This document shows positions 12,820-23,353 of a stretch of DNA of 64,000 bases, piece after piece. Source of the DNA: Rhytidiadelphus loreus (taxonomy: Eukaryota; Streptophyta; Bryopsida; Hypnales; Hylocomiaceae); the NCBI GenBank assembly GCA_947034895.1, contig OX344762.1, forward strand, positions 19,572,760 through 19,636,759. The letters run 5' to 3'. The notes under the pieces are model-generated. The model was not told where the DNA came from. It ran no database searches and saw only the letters and a list, made by a program, of their open reading frames with translations. The stretch's first letter is position 1; each line of letters begins with the position of its first letter. The position numbers and the translations under genes were made by a program.

Positions 12820-12850
12820 TCCGATGTGGAAGTCTCTCGGCCACATCGGA
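12820..12850. repeat. Short perfect hairpin
   Basis: Arms TCCGATGTGG (12820-12829) and CCACATCGGA (12841-12850) are perfectly complementary around an 11-nt loop, inside the foreign DNA interrupting family A. Confidence 0.8.
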
Positions 12851-13392
12851 GTGTTGGTTTTGCAACGTTCCCACAATCCAAGAATGTCAAGAAACTCACA
12901 TTCTTTCAATGGGCTTAAAAAACATGTAATGCTTGTATCTTCTTCCTCTAATGTTCATTTTCAATAAAATTTGTTGGATTATGTTTCCCTTGAAATCTTG
13001 TTATTGTCTTGGTTATTGTGGTAAAATCTTCATGTTAGCCCAAGTTGTTTAGAATGTTTAGAAGCAATTCAAAGTTCAAAATCCCAACATTTTTGGACTA
13101 CAATGAACTTTGGCGCCTTGTTTCTTCTTCATTTGAATAGATTTAGATATCAAATTTCACCTCCAAATGTGTTACTAGGAAAATTTCAACATCCTTTTCA
13201 TAACACTAATATATTATAATCTTGCAATCTATGAAGCCAAATGACTCCAAATTTGATTCACATCATCTACAACATAAGCACTACAAGATTGTATAATTGA
13301 GATTTCTATACCTTAGTGACCTTTAGATCTATAACGCTTTAAAAGTAATGAGATTTTTAAACCGATAAAGTCCTTGGGCTTTTAGGGGCTAA

Positions 13393-14346
13393 TCCCTCAC
13401 CGCCCAAGGCCTAACCATTCAAAAAACAACCTTGCTCTTTAAGTGTTATAAGTCTAAATGTAATTAAGGTATGAAAATCTCAACCATACAATCTTGTAGT
13501 GTGCATGTTGTAGATGGTTTAAATCAAATTTGGGATCATTTGATTGTATAGATTGAGAGATTATAATGTTTTAGTGTTGAAAAAAGATGCTGAAATTTTC
13601 CTAAAAACACCTTTGGAGGTGAAAGTCGATTTCTAAACCTATTCAAATGAAAAAACTTGAAATTGCAAAGTGATTCAGAAACAAAAGACAAACACTTTGA
13701 TGGGAAAAAAGTCATTCAATTGACTCATTGTGTTTGCAAAAATTGTATTGAAATGTCAAAAAATAGTGAAAAAAGTAGCAAAAAAACACATCTATGGCTA
13801 AACCTACCTCTACTAAAATGCTTCTCACTAAATTATAACTTCTTGGATTGATATGAAATTTTTACCACAAAAAATGGACTAGTATGTGCAACTTTTCCAA
13901 CAAAAATTGTTGAAAATAAACCCTTGTCTGAAGCCGCCGAAGTTCAAAGGTAATGCAAAAATGTCTGGATTTTGAACTTCGAATTGCTCCCAAGCATTCA
14001 AAACAACTTGGATTGACCTCAAAATTTTACCACAATAACTAGACTTGAAGGTAAATATAGCCCAATTTTTTATTTATTGAAAACATACATTAGATGAAGG
14101 AAATACAAGCCCCGAAAGTTTCAACCTTCAAATGTAATTTGGTGAATTCAAATTGAACTTGTGAACTTCGATTGACTTCCAAGAAATCAATACATCTTGG
14201 ATTGATCTGAAAATTGTACCACATAAACGAGAAGAGAGAGCGCAACTTTACCAACAAGTTTTTATTAAATTTGGACATCAAATGCAAAAGTTAAAGTTCT
14301 TTGAATTTCTGTGAGGACACTTTTCGTCCTCTCCGGCGATGAGGGG
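13393..14346 (+). mobile_element. Family A element, copy abutting the reverse copy
   Basis: 954-bp family A copy starting TCCCTCACCGCCCAAGG after CTAA (13389-13392) and ending before TTAA (14347-14350) with GGCGATGAGGGG. It parallels the 6082-7044 copy throughout. Only four bases separate it from the reverse copy on its left. Confidence 0.75.
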
Positions 14347-14350
14347 TTAA

Positions 14351-15180
14351 GGGTTGGCTTCCATATAGAATTAGGGCCAGCGAAGCCCACTATTCAATAG
14401 TCTAATGGGGAGTTTGGTCTTTTGGAAATCTCCATTCCATTCTTGATTGGTAGGCTTCACGAACCCAATTCCACTAGGAAGTTGGCCCTAACAAATTCAC
14501 GGCTATCCTACTCTTTAAATCGGTGTCTCTTCCTCTACTAATCAAGGGGAGTTTAAGAGAGCAATTTTTTACTAGAAAGCAATGATTTTGTTTTTTTAAG
14601 GAATCTTTGGCAAAATATTCTTGCTTTTCAATGGATGAAATTGCAAGTTTGCTACCAAATTTGGTACAATACCATTCTATTTTGGATGTATATATGTTGT
14701 TTTGGATGAATAAATAAAATTTCATCCGCAAATTAGGGGTAGTCACACCTTCTTCACTTGGCACTTGGAGAATGGAGAATGGAATCGTGGCAGCTTGGGA
14801 TTGGCTTCATGTTGGTAGAATATTTTTAGTTAGATAGATCATTTGTACTTTTAGTCTTCACTTCCAAAGGTGAAGTGTAGAAGTGTGGAAGATATATCCA
14901 ACTAAGAATATTCTTTTGTGCTCTATACTTTTACCTTTCCATTGTCACTTTAACCTTTGTTGTTGCCGATTTCCTTCCAACCTTACATCTAATCTTACGT
15001 TTAGGTAAATGGATTCTCCATTTTTTTCATTCTCCACTCTCAACGCATCTTTTAGCTAGGTGTGTCACACCTTCTTCACCCACAGTGGCTTCCCATTGGC
15101 TCCTCCAAACCCTCACCAACTTCTCATCCTCCATTCTCCAAGTGCCAAGTGAAGAAGGTGTCACTACCCCTATTGCAAGT
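14351..15180. other. Foldback-flanked stretch
   Basis: 41-bp inverted repeats at 14735-14775 and 15131-15171 match at 40 of 41 positions and enclose about 355 bp. No gene or target duplication is visible. The right arm runs straight into the 18-bp minisatellite. Confidence 0.7.
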
Positions 15181-15511
15181 TTCATCCCTATTGCAAGTTT
15201 CATCCACTTCAACAGTTTCATCCACTTCAATAGCGTCATCCACTTCAATATTGTCATCCACTTCAATAGCGTCATCCACTTCAACAGCGTCATCCACTTC
15301 AACAGCGTCATCCACTTCAACAGCGTCATCCACTTCAAAAGCGTCATCCACTTCAACAGTTTCATCCACTTCAATAGTTTTATCCAGTTCAACAGCTTCA
15401 TCCATTTCAACAGCTTCATCCACTTCAACAGCTTCATCCATTTCAACAGCTTCATCCACTTCAACAGCTTCATCCACTTCAACAGCTTCATCCACTTCAA
15501 CAGCTTCATCC
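15181..15511. repeat. 18-bp minisatellite, about 19 units
   Basis: TTCATCC recurs every 18 bp from 15181 to 15505; a typical unit is TTCATCCACTTCAACAGC. Because the period is a multiple of three, long open frames appear in several frames on both strands. They read as simple six-residue repeats and are not taken as genes. Confidence 0.95.
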
Positions 15512-16308
15512 TTGAGTGATTATCGCTTTCTGCACCGCTGCTGATCCCAGGATTCCCAGCAGTCTGCACCAATGCCAACAGAGGATTCCCAAGTGATTTC
15601 CAGGCCACAGAAATGGAATATCCGTCTCACTAAATTTGCACCCACAAACCCATTTCAATGACAAAAAATAAAATTGTAAAAAGCTTCCCCATACTAAACC
15701 CAAAAATGGTTTGACTGAGCTCAGTCAGCAAGGTGGCAACAATTGGAGGCCAGGAATCAGGCTCCCATCAAGCATTTTGATTGGGCATCAGTCCCAACTG
15801 GACTGAGAGGGTATGGCTAATATAAAAAAAGTGTCCCAACTTGGACACTTTTGGATGAATAGAAAACATTCATCTACATCTTTCAATTTCAGTTACAGTC
15901 CGTCCGTTTCAGTTGTTTTTGGATGTATGATAAATAGCTTCACCATTCAAGCGGGGAATGTCTGCAACACCCTTTAACCCTTAAAAGAGGTTTGAGCCAG
16001 CAATGGCCTACGTTTGCTGTATTCGGGGATTTAATGAGTGAAGATGGGGGTATTTCAGAATTATGGGTTGGACAATACTTGAGCATGGTCTCAAAGAATT
16101 TTTCAAGATTTTTTAGAAATTATTCTGAGTCATTCTATAGATTTTCTGCATGTGCAAGTGGTGCATTATACGTATTCCAGCATGAAAGCCTTCACTTGTT
16201 CTATTTCATACTCATGCAAGGGTGTCAGACACTACATTCTGTCACTGTATTCCTTGACTCCCTGAGGCAGTGAATGAACCTGAGATCTTTTGAGCTGGCA
16301 TTCCAAAT
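15512..16308. other. Unassigned sequence
   Basis: No gene recognised. A GACTGAGCTCAGTC palindrome lies near 15713-15726 and a short GTGTCC/GGACAC inverted repeat near 15831-15851. Confidence 0.4.
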
Positions 16309-16312
16309 TTAA

Positions 16313-17269
16313 CCCCTCACTGCCCAAGGGGCCCAAAAGTGTCCTCACAAAATTTCAGGTCCAATTCAAAGTACTGTAACTTTTGAATTCGATATCCAAA
16401 TCAAATAAAACTTGTTGGAAAATTTGCACCTTCTCCTTTAGTTTGTTTGGTAAAATTTTCAGATCAATCCAAGAGGTAATGATTTTTTGGAAGCCAATCG
16501 AAGTTCACAGGTTCAATTTGATTCACTAAAGTGCAATTCATGGCTGTAACTTCGGGGGCTTATATCTCCTTCATCTAATGTTCGATTTCAATAAAATTTG
16601 TTGGGTTATATTACCCTTGAAGCCTAGTTATTGTGGTAAAAATTTCATGACAATCCAAGTTGTTTTGAATGTTTGGGAGCAATTCGAAATTCAAAATCCC
16701 GCCATTCTTGGACTATAGTGAACTTCGGCGGCTTGTATCTTCCTCATAAAGTGTTAGATTCCAATAAAAGTTATTGGGAAAGTTGCGCATACCAGTCTAG
16801 TTTGTGTGTATAAAATTTCATATCAATCCAATAAGTTATGAATGACAGAAGCATTTTAGTAGAAGGAGGTTCAGCCTTGTCTGTGTTTTCTTCAACTTTT
16901 CTTGCCTATTTTTTGACATTTGCAAGCTATTTTGCAAACACATTGAGTCAATTGAATGCTACTTTTTTTCACCAATGTGTTTATATGCTAGTTTTGAATC
17001 ACTTTATAGTTTAAAGTTTTTTCATTTGATTAGGTTTAGAAATCAAATTTCGCCTCTAAATGTGTTTTTAGGAAAATTTCAGCATTCTTTTTCAACACTA
17101 AAACATTATAATCTTGCAATCTATGCGGTCAAATTTGATAAACATCATTTACAACATGTACACTACAAAATTGTATGGTTTAGATCTCTATAGCTTAGTG
17201 ACATTTAGATCTATATCACTTCAAAAGTAGTGATGTTTTTAACCCAAAATGGCCTGGGGTGGTGAGGGG
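16313..17269 (-). mobile_element. Family A element, reverse copy
   Basis: 957-bp copy in reverse orientation with TTAA at 16309-16312 and 17270-17273. Tips are CCCCTCACTGCCCAAGG and, on the complementary strand, CCCCTCACCACCCCAGG. Internal repeats are as in the 6082-7044 copy. Confidence 0.8.
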
Positions 17270-17273
17270 TTAA

Positions 17274-18175
17274 TATTCATGGATTTGGGTTGGTGAATTT
17301 GGGTGTAGATTTGGAATTGAAGAGTTGCTAAAATTTATTTTATTTTATTTAAATTTGAAAAAAAAATTTGAAAAAAAAAATGACATGGCAATCTTTTTGT
17401 CATTGCAGGCAGCAACTGCAGGCTGCTGCGGGGCTGTTCCCAGCAGTCCTTCTATCCTCATCGTGTCTTGTACCCTTCAAAAATATACTAATGAAGCTCT
17501 TTGCAGTTGGGGATTTTTCAGAAATTAATGGCATTGAGAAACCATGTTCTTACAACACCAGTGTGTTGCACAATCTACCAACTGGCACTTGCAAAAATCA
17601 TGGCTCATAAAGCCATTTCCTTTTAGTAGGAAACTCATTCTGTACACAGTGGCCCTTCTAAATACCACTCAAACCACACTGGTATAGAAAAACCCAACCT
17701 CTTTTAAGGGTTAACTCCCTTTTTCTCCAGTCCAATCCAATCCAATAAATTTCATTTCGTTTCATTTCGTTTCATTTTAAAAAAAGCAACTGGCCGGTCC
17801 CAGTGAGCCGAAATGCCCGGCCGGATCACTGGAGCACCCCTCTCGGCCAATCATGGCCCACTGCTCAGCCCTTCCGTCTTTTTTAAATCAAAGAAAAAAA
17901 GAAAAAGAAATTCCACCGAGAAAAGTGGAAAAGATGGCAGAAAGTGTGCTGTAAACTTGATGACGAGGCGGCGGGGTATTTTATTTATAACTGAAGATTC
18001 ACCAGTAGTCTCTTTCCACCTGGTGCCAGTGGGTTTGGCATGCACGACTTTTCGCCAATTGGGTGTAGTCAATCGACCGATGTGGACTGGTTTTTTTTGG
18101 TGAAAAAATTCTTTTCCATTTGGAGGCGGCCTGGGTCAAAAATCAAAATAGTCAGATTAAAGGTCCGAGATGACC
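17274..18175. other. Unassigned sequence with short simple repeats
   Basis: No recognised gene. CCAATCCAATCCAAT and a TTTCATTTCG repeat lie near 17731-17776, next to a GC-richer stretch (17790-17870). Confidence 0.4.
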
Positions 18176-18186
18176 CTAAACTAAGG

Positions 18187-18409
18187 CGCAGGGAGAACTG
18201 ACCCCCTCATTGCCCCGGTCAACGTTGGTTTGAAAAAAAAGCCCCCTATGTTGTGCCAATTTTTTGGTAATTCATGCATGTCTCTAGGGTAATTTGGGGT
18301 CTCTGATTGCAAATATGAATTCAGAATTTCAAAAAAAACTAAGCCTTGCAAATAAAAAAATTCCAGGGTTTGCCCTGGAGGGGCAATGAGGGGGTCAATT
18401 CACCCTGGT
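18187..18409. mobile_element. 223-bp MITE with 11-bp target duplication (MULE-like)
   Basis: CTAAACTAAGG is repeated exactly at 18176-18186 and 18410-18420, directly outside terminal inverted repeats. Left end: CGCAGGGAGAACTGACCCCC; right end, complementary strand: ACCAGGGTGAATTGACCCCC. TCATTGCCCC follows in both. An 11-bp duplication suggests Mutator-like transposition, although CAGGG tips also recall hAT elements. A weaker relative may lie near 27560-27770. Confidence 0.75.
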
Positions 18410-18605
18410 CTAAACTAAGGTACTGTAGTGTGCTCATAAACCGTCACTTTAACGGCTGTTGAGCCTTTTCGATGGTTTTCAGATGCCTAAATTTTTTTTA
18501 CTTATTTTTCACTTGAAGAGAAATTGATGCGGAATGTAAAGTAGGAATATCATAAATGGCGCCCCCCCTCCTAATGGTACAATAGGGTGTTCTAAAACCA
18601 ACAAT

Positions 18606-19064
18606 AGCTACACTAAAGATGATATTTAGTGTTGCGTGACATTTAGTGTTTTTACCCCCCTACTAGCGACAACACTAAATCTGAACTTGTCCACAATTAG
18701 TGTTAGACTTGAATGTGCCGGCTGCAAACTTCAGAGCCTTGTAACTTTTGCAAAAATTCTTCAAATCAGGAAAATGAGATGTTTTTCGGCATCTAAAAAA
18801 ACTGTAGATGCCGAAAAACATCTCATTTTCCTGATTTGAAGAATTTTTGCAAAAGTTACAAGGCTCTGAAGTTTGCAGCCGCCTAGCCCTAATCGGTCCG
18901 ATTCTGTCCGTGAACAGTGATATTCCGTCTGATATGACAATTCTGGTTCACATTTAGTGTTTGAATTGACATTTAATGTTACTTACTTTCATAGGGTAAT
19001 TGGCTTTTAGTGTATGCCTTCGTATTTAGTGTACAAGACACTAAATATCATCTTTAGTGTAGCT
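18606..19064. mobile_element. CACTA-tipped MITE with central hairpin
   Basis: A perfect 27-bp terminal inverted repeat (18606-18632 and 19038-19064) contains CACTAAAGATGATATTTAGTG. ATTTAGTGT and its complement recur many times inside both ends, like the subterminal repeats of CACTA elements. A matching 3-bp target duplication was not found (CTA on the left, TAG on the right), so the superfamily assignment is tentative. No protein is encoded. Confidence 0.65.
18719..18881. repeat. Perfect 77-bp inverted repeat (hairpin)
   Basis: 18719-18795 and 18805-18881 are perfectly complementary over 77 bp and separated by a 9-nt loop. A transcript of either strand would fold into a long fully paired hairpin, like a young MITE-derived small-RNA precursor. 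No promoter was identified. Confidence 0.95.
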
Positions 19065-19587
19065 TTGATGTTGATTTGAAAAGATTCGATTTGCTGAAAT
19101 TTGATTGGCTTAGACTTTATTAGGAACAAGTTCCAAGGGAAACCGTTTTAGGTGAAGCTATGAGACACGAATGGGGTATGTATGAGAAATCCACATTTAT
19201 ATTCAATAAAATATTCATTTTTGAAGATTTTTATTTTTTATTTTTTTCATTTTTCCTCATCCTTATTTGTGCACACATTGAACTGAATTTCTCAACGAAT
19301 TTCTCATATCTTATAGGCTAAAATGCTTATTTTAACCGTTTATGGTATTCCTACCTTAACCCAAGTGGTTTCATATTTTTCTGAGCATTTATGAATTACT
19401 TATAAATTTTCAAAGAATTCTGCCATATGCACCTATTTGTGATCCTAGGCCTTGCAAAACCCACACACGCGTGCTCTGAAAAAAGATATGGTGTTACCAA
19501 AAACAAGCAGTGAAGCATTGAAAAAGTAACACTTAAGGTTCCTAAATGTGACCTTCACTAAACTGAAGCCAAGGAACCAATATACTT
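19065..19587. other. AT-rich sequence without a recognised feature
   Basis: Nothing beyond short open frames is seen between the hairpin element and the partial family A copy. Confidence 0.35.
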
Positions 19588-20125
19588 TCAAGTTCAATTC
19601 AAAGTGCTCTAACTTTTGCATCCAATTTCCAAATTCAATAAAACTTGTTGTAAAATTTGCACTCTCTCTTCTAGTTTGTGTGATAAAATTTTCAGATCAA
19701 TCCGAGTTATACTGATTCTTTAGGAGCCAATCAAAGTTCACAAGTTCAATTTGAGTTTACCGAACTGCATTTGTTGGCTGTAGTTTCAGGGGCTTCTATC
19801 TCCTTCATTCTAAGTTTGTTTCATTAGAATTTGTTGGATTATGTTCTCCTTGAAGTCTAATTATTGTGGTAAAATCTTCATGTCAATTCAAGTTGTTTTG
19901 AATGTTTGGGAGCAATTTGAAGTTCTAAATCCCGACATTCTTTGATCACAGTGAACTTTGGCAGCTTATAACTTCTTCATACAAGGTCCATTTTTAATTA
20001 TTTTTTATTGGAAAAGTTGCGCCTCCTAGTCTAGTTTGTGTGGCTAAAATTTCATATCAATCCAAGAATTAATGAGTGACAGAGAATCATTTTAGTGAAT
20101 GGATGTTCAGCCATAAATGTGTTTC
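19588..20125 (-). mobile_element. Family A element, truncated reverse copy
   Basis: Reverse-oriented family A sequence covering the part with the ~175-bp repeats (GTTTTGAATGTTTGGGAGCA and similar words shared with 16313-17269). The far end is missing and no TTAA flank is recognisable. Edges are approximate. Confidence 0.6.
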
Positions 20126-20530
20126 TTGCAAAAATGAAGTGAACACCTATCTTGTATTAACTCTTAGTTCGAAATCAATCCACCCTGGCTCTTATTACAC
20201 CATATGTGAAGTATAAACCAACATCTAACAAACCTTATTAAGCTCTCACATTATCAAAAGCCCATTTAAGAACCACTCAATGTTCATTTCAGAGCCTCCT
20301 ATAGGGACGGTTCCAAGAAGTGGGTCGCAATTTGCGCCACCTACCTTACCAGGTGATGGTTGGTGTGGTTGCGGGTTATATACTTGGTGGTAGCATGTTG
20401 TTTACCTAGTGTGAAATCAGCCTCTCCTCCTGATGGAAAACCCTCGCAGTGTGTTTCCTTAACATGCTTGTGTCAAAAAAAACAAAGTAAGATTATTGTT
20501 GTTAGTATTTTAAGACCAGTAGCTAGGTTT

Positions 20531-20746
20531 TACTAGAAGGATCCCTTGTTTTCTTTTGTATTCTTATGTTGAAGTTGACGGATTTTGTTAGACATCCCAT
20601 ATGACAATTCTTGTTTTTATGTCAACAACGACGTTCACTATAACATGAAGATGTTATAGTGGACATCATTGTTGACATAAAAACAAGAATTGTCAAATGG
20701 GATGTCTAACAAAATCCGTCAACTTTGATGCGGGTTTCTTCTAGTG
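20531..20746. mobile_element. CACTA-tipped MITE that is almost entirely a hairpin
   Basis: The right end reads GGGTTTCTTCTAGTG, complementary to CACTAGAAGAAACCC; the left end reads TACTAGAAGGATCCC. Inside, 20572-20645 and 20652-20725 pair over 74 bp with four mismatches around a 6-nt loop. Flanking triplets (TTT and TAG) do not match, so insertion type is inferred from the tips only. It could act as a small-RNA precursor if transcribed. Confidence 0.7.
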
Positions 20747-20756
20747 TAGGTATCTC

Positions 20757-21055
20757 CTAGTTTTCACATAGTATCACCCGATGATACCCGATTATATCAC
20801 CCGATTATACCTAGGTATCACTTAGTTTTCATGTATATGTCACCAAGTATCACCCAATTATACCTAGGTATCACTTAATTTTCATGTAGATGTCACCAAG
20901 TATCACCCAAATTTACCTAGGTATCACCTAATTTTCATGTAGATGCCACCACGTATCACCAAATTTACCTAGGTATCACCTAATTTTCATGTAGATGTCA
21001 CCAAGTATCACCCAAATATCACATGATTTTACCTAGGTATCACCTAATTTTAATG
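20757..21055. repeat. 53-bp tandem repeat array
   Basis: CCTAGGTATCAC recurs at about 20810, 20863, 20916, 20968 and 21032, mostly 52-53 bp apart. Units contain TTTTCATGTAGATGTCACC and AAGTATCACCC. The array resumes at 22372-22405, showing it was split by the 21058-22369 element. Confidence 0.85.
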
Positions 21056-21057
21056 TA

Positions 21058-22369
21058 AGGTAAATCATCCCATTGTGGTCAGAATTTAGAGTCTGCCCTC
21101 ATGCCATTACTGAAATTTTTCAAAAAAATTCCCACACAAAGATAAGTGTGAGAAATAGTGAGAGAAATTGAAATTTTATTTTTCAGACAAAGTGTGAATT
21201 AATAATGTATTTCTGAAGTGCTCTTCCCAACATGGTCTATAGGCTCCCCTACAACAAACAAAAAGTGTACCCAATATGCTTATCTTAACCATCTAAAGTG
21301 GTCACAATAATTTCTAATGTAGAATGCCATGAAAAGTAACTTTTAACAATGATTTAGAGCATCCCCATGGCAGGGCGCCAAAGGCAACCAACATAGGGAG
21401 TGGGCTTCCTACCATGGGGCAAACTTGTAGTTAATACATTATCAATTAAAATTGAGTTTTAGATGAGAGGAAGAAGAGTTCATTATATACACGTGAGGTA
21501 ATAGGATGTTGAACAACCCATGTGGGATAATGTAAATTAGAATTAATAGGAACTCATTCAACCGCTTGTAGTTAAGTCAAATGTCGGTTTTGTTTCTTAA
21601 TAGATTTTCAAACCTCATTTAGGCATAGTAGAAAAAAAAGTTCAAAACACTTTGAACTAAAAGAAGTTGGTTAATGAAGAGAAATTTCATTTCCAAAAAT
21701 CCGTTTGAGATTTAGAATCTCCAATCAAAAGTTATAGACAAATTTGAGAGAGGGGTTGGAAGGGAATTATTTTTTACAATTTCAAACTTCCTCTCTCAAA
21801 TCTGTCCATATATTTTAATTCGATGTTCTGATTCTCAAATGGATTTTTGGAAATGAAAGTTATCTTCATTTATCAACTTTTCTTAGTTCAAAGTGTTTTG
21901 AAAAAAATAATTCTACCATGCCTAAATGAGGTTTGAAATTCTATTGAACAACAAAACCTACTTTTGACTTAACTATGAGGGGTTGAGCTCCTACTAATTC
22001 TAATTTACACTATCCTACATGGGTTGTTCTACATCTTACATGGGTTGTTCTACATCCTACCACTTCATATGTATATAAAGAGTTTTTCTATTCAATTCTA
22101 ATCTCAAGATAAGATGGAAATATTTTTCAACAAACGTGAGATGTTTGATGAATTTAATTTTTTTATTTAACCGAAAGCAGTTTTTTGTGATTTGGTGCCC
22201 TTGTTTGGCGAGTTTGCCGTAGGAATGCTCTTACGCTTGTAAAGTTGGGTGTTCCTAATGCGGTCACTCATCACTTTCCATGAGCGTCAGATTAGATACT
22301 GATTGTGGTTTGGGAAAACTGGTAAAGTGTCCACTATGGGCGATCTGACCGTAATGGGCTGTTTTACCT
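21058..22369. mobile_element. TA-flanked TIR element inserted in the tandem array
   Basis: 1,312-bp element starting AGGTAAATCATCCCATTG and ending, on the complementary strand, AGGTAAAACAGCCCATTACG. TA lies on each side (21056-21057 and 22370-22371). Comparison with intact array units shows that removing the element and one TA restores the repeat. A TA duplication suggests Tc1/mariner-like transposition. No transposase is present. It contains the 21357-22230 foldback. Confidence 0.75.
21357..22230. mobile_element. TTA-flanked foldback element nested in the TA element
   Basis: 874-bp element with TTA at 21354-21356 and 22231-22233. Tips are GAGCATCCCCATGGC and, on the complementary strand, GAGCATTCCTACGGC. 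Most of the body is a long imperfect inverted repeat centred near 21775, with arms of roughly 300 bp. The 3-bp TTA duplication is typical of PIF/Harbinger MITEs. Confidence 0.75.
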
Positions 22370-22405
22370 TAGATATCACCAAGCATCACCCAAGTATCAC
22401 ATGAG

Positions 22406-23350
22406 TAAGAGACAACTGGCTCCTTCTCCAAAATGTAAAAAGAAAAAATCCGAACAGCGGGGTAGAATTGAACTTTTCAACTTATTACTCTTCTTTTCTG
22501 ACTGAGTTCTGACAACAGAGTGAGTTCAGCCCAGACAGGAACAAAATATCTTTGGCATTCATTTTTCCTTTTTGAAATTGTAAAGTTTTTTTTTTCTTGG
22601 GAGCTTGAGTTGGTATGCAGATCATAAGGTACATATTCTGTATAATAATAAGCACCTGTACAAGCACTGGTACCCAGGGCAGCCAAAAAGAGAGAGAAAA
22701 AAAGAAAAGAAAAAATCATTAATTTGGTGGGTCCCACCCTAAAAATAATTGTATGTGGGGAAAAAAAGATTCAGAAGTCCATCATATGGATATGAATGTA
22801 TATATGTATGTATGGCATGTGGGATCATGGGAGTACAAAATGCAATTATACATCATAGGTCCCATTGATCATTTATCACCCCCTTGAGCATATAACATAT
22901 GTGGAGGGTGCCCCAGGGAATCACTATCTTTTTTTTTTGGAGGGATTGGCTAAAAAACAGAGCTAGCCATATGAATTATTTATTACTACCTAGAGAAAAG
23001 AGTGAGGCAGTTAGGCACCTGTAGAAGCACAATTGTATAAGAAAAAGAAGGTCTTTGGGCACCAAACTATTGCAAATTTCTTTGGCTTCAAGATTTTTTT
23101 TTTTTTTTTTTTCATTTTACAAAACAAATGGGCATTTCATACCATTGCAAGGAACAAATTATACATCAAACTGAAAGAAAAGCCCTTGCGAAGGAAGAGA
23201 ATATTGTACAATAATAACAAATTTGTATTCAATTGGCTTATGTTCTTGTGTCCACAACTTCTAGATGTGCAATCACAAAACTGTATTCAAGCATGTTAAT
23301 CATTAAATGTCACAACTAGGTTGGGTTTTCAATGTATTTTTTGTAACGTT
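22406..23350. other. AT-rich unassigned sequence
   Basis: No gene recognised. A poly-T tract is near 23096-23113. Short open frames are unconvincing. Confidence 0.4.
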
Positions 23351-23353
23351 GAA

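Larger units (their letters stand above)
12402..13388 (-). mobile_element. Family A element, reverse copy with nested MITE
   Basis: 987-bp region read as family A in reverse orientation. TTAA is at 12398-12401 on the left and CTAA at 13389-13392 on the right. The tip on one side is CCCCTAAATG and on the other, complementary strand, CCCCTAAAAGCCCAAGG. A family B MITE (12555-12775) and a short hairpin (12820-12850) interrupt it. The right flank is shared with the next family A copy, which starts at 13393. Confidence 0.65.

Noticed and set aside
15181..15511. Possible CRISPR-like array
   Set aside because: Units are contiguous with no unique spacers, and the sequence is eukaryotic.
15027..15608. 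Long open frames on both strands across the 18-bp repeats
   Set aside because: Products are monotonous six-residue repeats that exist in several frames at once; explained by a period divisible by three.
18608..19062. 3-bp target duplication for the CACTA-tipped hairpin element
   Set aside because: Flanking triplets are CTA and TAG, which are complementary, not identical, so they belong to the inverted repeat and not to a duplication.
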